NCBI RefSeq assembly: GCF_900496995.4
Contig: NC_044012.1
Location: forward strand, 27,441,944 to 27,505,943
Direction of reading: 5' to 3'
DNA length: 64,000 bases
DNA from: Aquila chrysaetos chrysaetos
Lineage: Eukaryota; Chordata; Aves; Accipitriformes; Accipitridae
This document shows, in pieces, positions 61,187-64,000 of the stretch. Each line of letters opens with the position of its first letter. The first letter of the stretch is position 1. The translations under genes were made by a program, and so were the position numbers. The notes below the pieces were generated by a model that was not told the origin of the DNA, did not search any database, and worked only from the letters and a program-made list of their open reading frames with translations.

Positions 61187-61762
61187 TGTCATGGTTTAAC
61201 CTCAGCCAGCAACTAAGCACCACACAGCTGCTCACTCACCCCCCGCCCCCACCCGGTGGGATGGGGGAGAAAATTGGGAAAAAGAAGCAAAACCCACGGG
61301 TTGAGATAAGAACAGTTTAACAGAACAGAAAAGAAGAAACTAATAATGATAACACTAATAAAATGACAACAGCAATGATGAAAGGATTGGAATGTACAAA
61401 TGATGCGCAGTGCAATTGCTCACCACCCACCGACCAGCATCCCACTAGTCCCCGAGCGGCGATTCCCCGCCCCCACTTCCCAGTTCCTATACTAGATGGG
61501 ATGTCACATGGTATGGAATACCCTGTTGGCCAGTTTAGGTCAGGTGCCCTGGCTGTGTCCTGTGCCAACTTCTTGTGCCCCTCCAGCTTTCTCTCTGGCT
61601 GGGCATGAGAAGCTGAAAAATCCTTGACATTAGTCTAAACACTACTGAGCAACAACTGAAAACATCAGTGTTATCAACATTCTTCACATACTGAACTCAA
61701 AACATAGCACTGTACCAGCTACTAGGAAGACAGTTAACTCTATCCCAGCTGAAACTAGGACA
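61187..61762 (-). mobile_element. solo ERV LTR (family A), intact ends with 5-bp target duplication
   Basis: 576 bp, TGTCATGGTTTAACC...AACTAGGACA on the + strand, minus orientation. A perfect duplication GCTGT flanks it (61182-61186 and 61763-61767). It is nearly identical in sequence and length to 39004-39578 but has a different target duplication, so the two are independent insertions of one young subfamily. Confidence 0.95.
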
Positions 61763-62098
61763 GCTGTACTTATTTTTTAATTTTTTCCTCTCTTAATCCC
61801 CATCACTTTAAAAATTTACTTTCTATGTTTCTGTTTATTTGGTTGGCTGTCCTTATTTTTCATTTTTCCCCCCCTTATTTTCTTAATCCTTTTTTTAAAA
61901 TGCTCTATGTCTACATTTATCCCATTCACTGTCTTTATTTTTAAAGTGTTTCTTGTCTTAGTGCAGTAATTTTTAAAATTTTCTTTCTATGTCTACTTTT
62001 ATCAAGCTCTCTATCCCTATTTTTGAATTCTTTCTTGTTTGTCACATACCCCATTGCTTTTTAAGTTTTCTTAGTGTGTTTTTTTTTTTTTTTTTTTT
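61763..62098 (+). repeat. pyrimidine-rich satellite block 8 and T-run
   Basis: Last units of the 90-bp repeat, ending in a run of about 20 T (62079-62098) followed by 'ccccttttctag'. Confidence 0.85.
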
Positions 62099-62099
62099 C

Positions 62100-62350
62100 C
62101 CCTTTTCTAGTAGGTTCATCCTAAGGCTTTAGAGGGTCACCTCAGCATGCTTTTATCTCTGGAGCATCTTTTGCACCCCTCTCAGTTTCTCAGAACATCT
62201 CCTCTTCCTCAGAGCAGTCTTTTTGTTCTCTCCTCTCTCTCACTTGACTTCAGTGGGTCAGTGTCTTCCTCATGACATCTGTACTCTGTTCAAATCCTGT
62301 CCTGAGTACCTTTGTGCCCTCAAGCCACCTTCTGTATCTTTGGCCACCTC
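62100..62350 (+). repeat. copy of the ~270-bp repeat also found near 32 kb
   Basis: 'cagagcagtctttttgttct' and 'acatctgtactctgttcaaat...gagtacctttgtgc' resemble the units at 31.7-32.35 kb ('ccagagcagtctttttgttt', 'acacctgtactttgttgaaa'). Divergence is high but word order is the same. Confidence 0.5.
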
Positions 62351-62392
62351 AGCACCCCTTTATGTCTGTCATGACGCTTCCTGCAAGCATTC

Positions 62393-63253
62393 TTGTGTTC
62401 CATCACTATGGAACCCTTCTGTTACACCAATGTTTCAACACACACCATTTCCACCACCTGTGGATTTTTGAACCTGCTACTTACCTTCCACAACGCCACA
62501 CATCACAGTCCAACCTCCATAGCATCCACATCACCTAAACGCAAGGTTCCTTCAATCACCTCATGCCCCGTGGTCACCTGCAAAAACAACACACAAAGCT
62601 TTTTAGTAGACACTTCATCCTTGAGAGAGAAGTCCTCCACAGCTCCCCTCCCCTGCTTCCCACCTATTCCAAAAGTAACACATCCTCACAGTCAGAGTCC
62701 TCCATGGCACCTGAAAAAACACAGCGTCACAAACACAGAGCTGTCCCAAATTTACCCACCACTCCAAGGCCCGTCACGCTGCTACTCAGACCTCAATGCC
62801 TTGACCATTTCTAGAGGCTTGCCACAAAGTGTCCACATCAATAACATGAACACCATTGCCCAGTTACTGCCTTACCCCATGCTACCTCACAATCCAATTG
62901 CGATCCACCTGAGTCCTTGTATGCAAAGGCCCCAAAGCCGTTTAACCCTCTATGCTGTCTTTGCAATGCCATACAATACACACTCAGACATAGAGCCATG
63001 CAATTCACATGCAAATATAAAGCCATACAAGGCAGTACTCATCTCAGTCAAGACAAAACAATTCAGAACACTGCCATACCAGACAAAACACAACACAGGG
63101 CCATACAGTGTAAGACACTCTCAGATGACAGTCAATACAAGTACAGAGCAACACAACGCAAGACAAAACCAAATAGAGCAATACAACGCAAAACAACACA
63201 AAGCACAGCAAAGCAAGGCAACCTCAGAGCCACCAGCTGCATCTTCCCTTTGA
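62393..63253 (+). other. 286-codon open frame of unknown status
   Basis: Open from an ATG at 62393 to a stop at 63251. The translation is rich in Thr, Ser, His, Asn, Gln and Pro. It shows no domain, signal peptide or family that I recognise. Its 3' third lies in A/C-rich imperfect repeat where stop codons are rare by composition. No splice sites or promoter are evident. I regard it as probably non-coding, but it is the longest frame in the last 5 kb not explained by a mobile element. Confidence 0.25.
62955..63225 (+). repeat. A/C-rich imperfect repeat
   Basis: Recurring 'gccatacaa', 'agacaaaacaa', 'agagcaacacaacgca' and 'gagcaatacaacgca' at intervals of about 15-35 bp. T and G are scarce on this strand, the opposite bias to the satellite upstream. 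Confidence 0.65.
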
Positions 63254-63259
63254 CTCCAC

Positions 63260-64000
63260 TCACAGACCCTCCCTTCTAATGGCACTTCACTCCCCTCCTC
63301 TGTTGCTCTTTGGCACGCATCTTGTTGAATATTTTTTTTTTTTATGTGGAGGGACAAGTCACCTGGGAGCAGAGCAATAGCTTAACAATTCCAGAGGTCT
63401 TGATTCCATCGAGGAATGCCATCTGGAGTCCAAATACATCCTGCCATAAAAAAAAAAAAAAAGCGCCCAAACTTTAAGCCCATCACATGCAAGCCTTAAC
63501 ATCTTAGATTCAAATCCTCCTCACTACCCCTCAACAGCCCCTGCCACACAGCTCCAATCATCTCCATAAAACACTATCAACATGGCTGTCCACACAGCCC
63601 GCCTATGGCTACTCAATCTGAGATGACTGTACAAGCCATGCCTAAACAGTCTAGGCATATCACCATTTGGCCTGTAGACTCTTATTGCTATTCCACTTAC
63701 CCCCGACTCTACATCCCCAGGCAGAGCAGCTCCAAGCCAAACACACCCATGCACAGACCGACGCTACACGGAACACTACAATGCGATTCAGAGAGAAAAC
63801 TCTCAGCAAGAAGAATGACTCCTGGACAGGAGACACCATGAGGCAAGACAGCCTACGGGACCACTACAAGGAGGCTCTATGGCAGCCCCAGAGGAGTCAA
63901 AAGTAACAGCCCATTACAAGACAGTACTGTCAAAACTGAAGTGACAGACGCACAAGAAGCCTGGTGTCAAGACCAAGAATGTCAGGATGCAGGGAAGAAG
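63260..64000. other. unassigned DNA at the window end
   Basis: Mixed sequence with a T-run (63331-63343) and an A-run (63448-63463). Nothing recognised on either strand. Confidence 0.4.

Noticed and set aside
62955-63225. Regularly spaced short repeats, considered as a CRISPR-like array
   Set aside because: Spacing and repeat sequence are irregular and the DNA is a vertebrate nuclear locus; this is simple A/C-rich repeat.

Overview
Vertebrate nuclear DNA, almost certainly from a bird. Intron-split genes with GT/AG junctions, 3' fragments of CR1 LINEs, avian-type ERV long terminal repeats, short introns and CpG islands full of long G/C runs all fit an avian microchromosome. The gene order GOLPH3L-ENSA-MCL1, all on the + strand, is the conserved vertebrate block (human 1q21; from memory chicken chromosome 25). 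The abundance of one LTR family (ends TGTCATGGTTTAACC / GGTTAAACCATGACA) suggests a neoavian rather than a galliform. The exact species cannot be named from the sequence.

Layout. 0.2-27 kb holds the only convincing intact genes: GOLPH3L (Golgi PI4P effector), ENSA (Greatwall-dependent PP2A-B55 inhibitor) and MCL1 (anti-apoptotic BCL-2 protein, with one apparent frameshift in an 11-G run). Each has its own CpG-island promoter. 27-36 kb is intergenic: G-rich and 60-bp minisatellites, a degenerate ~270-bp repeat and an orphan CpG island. 36.2-37.9 kb holds a decayed Fc-receptor-like immunoglobulin gene (leader, D1 and D2 exons recognisable, frames broken). 38.5-62.1 kb is dominated by a pyrimidine-rich degenerate tandem repeat (unit about 90 bp). 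It carries a roughly threefold duplicated GC-rich, exon-like segment that starts at a CpG island (41.4-42 kb). Several LTR elements have inserted into it: two near-identical solo LTRs with perfect 5-bp target duplications, one long solo LTR, and three defective proviruses. Two of these have a Lys-tRNA-like primer binding site and a gag-like region, but no recognisable pol or env. 62.1-64 kb holds another copy of the ~270-bp repeat, a 286-codon open frame of unknown meaning in A/C-rich repeat, and unannotated DNA.

The three genes are ordinary housekeeping genes without an evident joint function; their linkage is ancestral synteny. The most unusual structure is the 42-62 kb array: a large strand-asymmetric satellite, a repeated exon-like module with its own promoter candidate and poly(A) signals, and gag-only retroelements whose gag-like frame begins with several hydrophobic segments and contains a 10-residue repeat.
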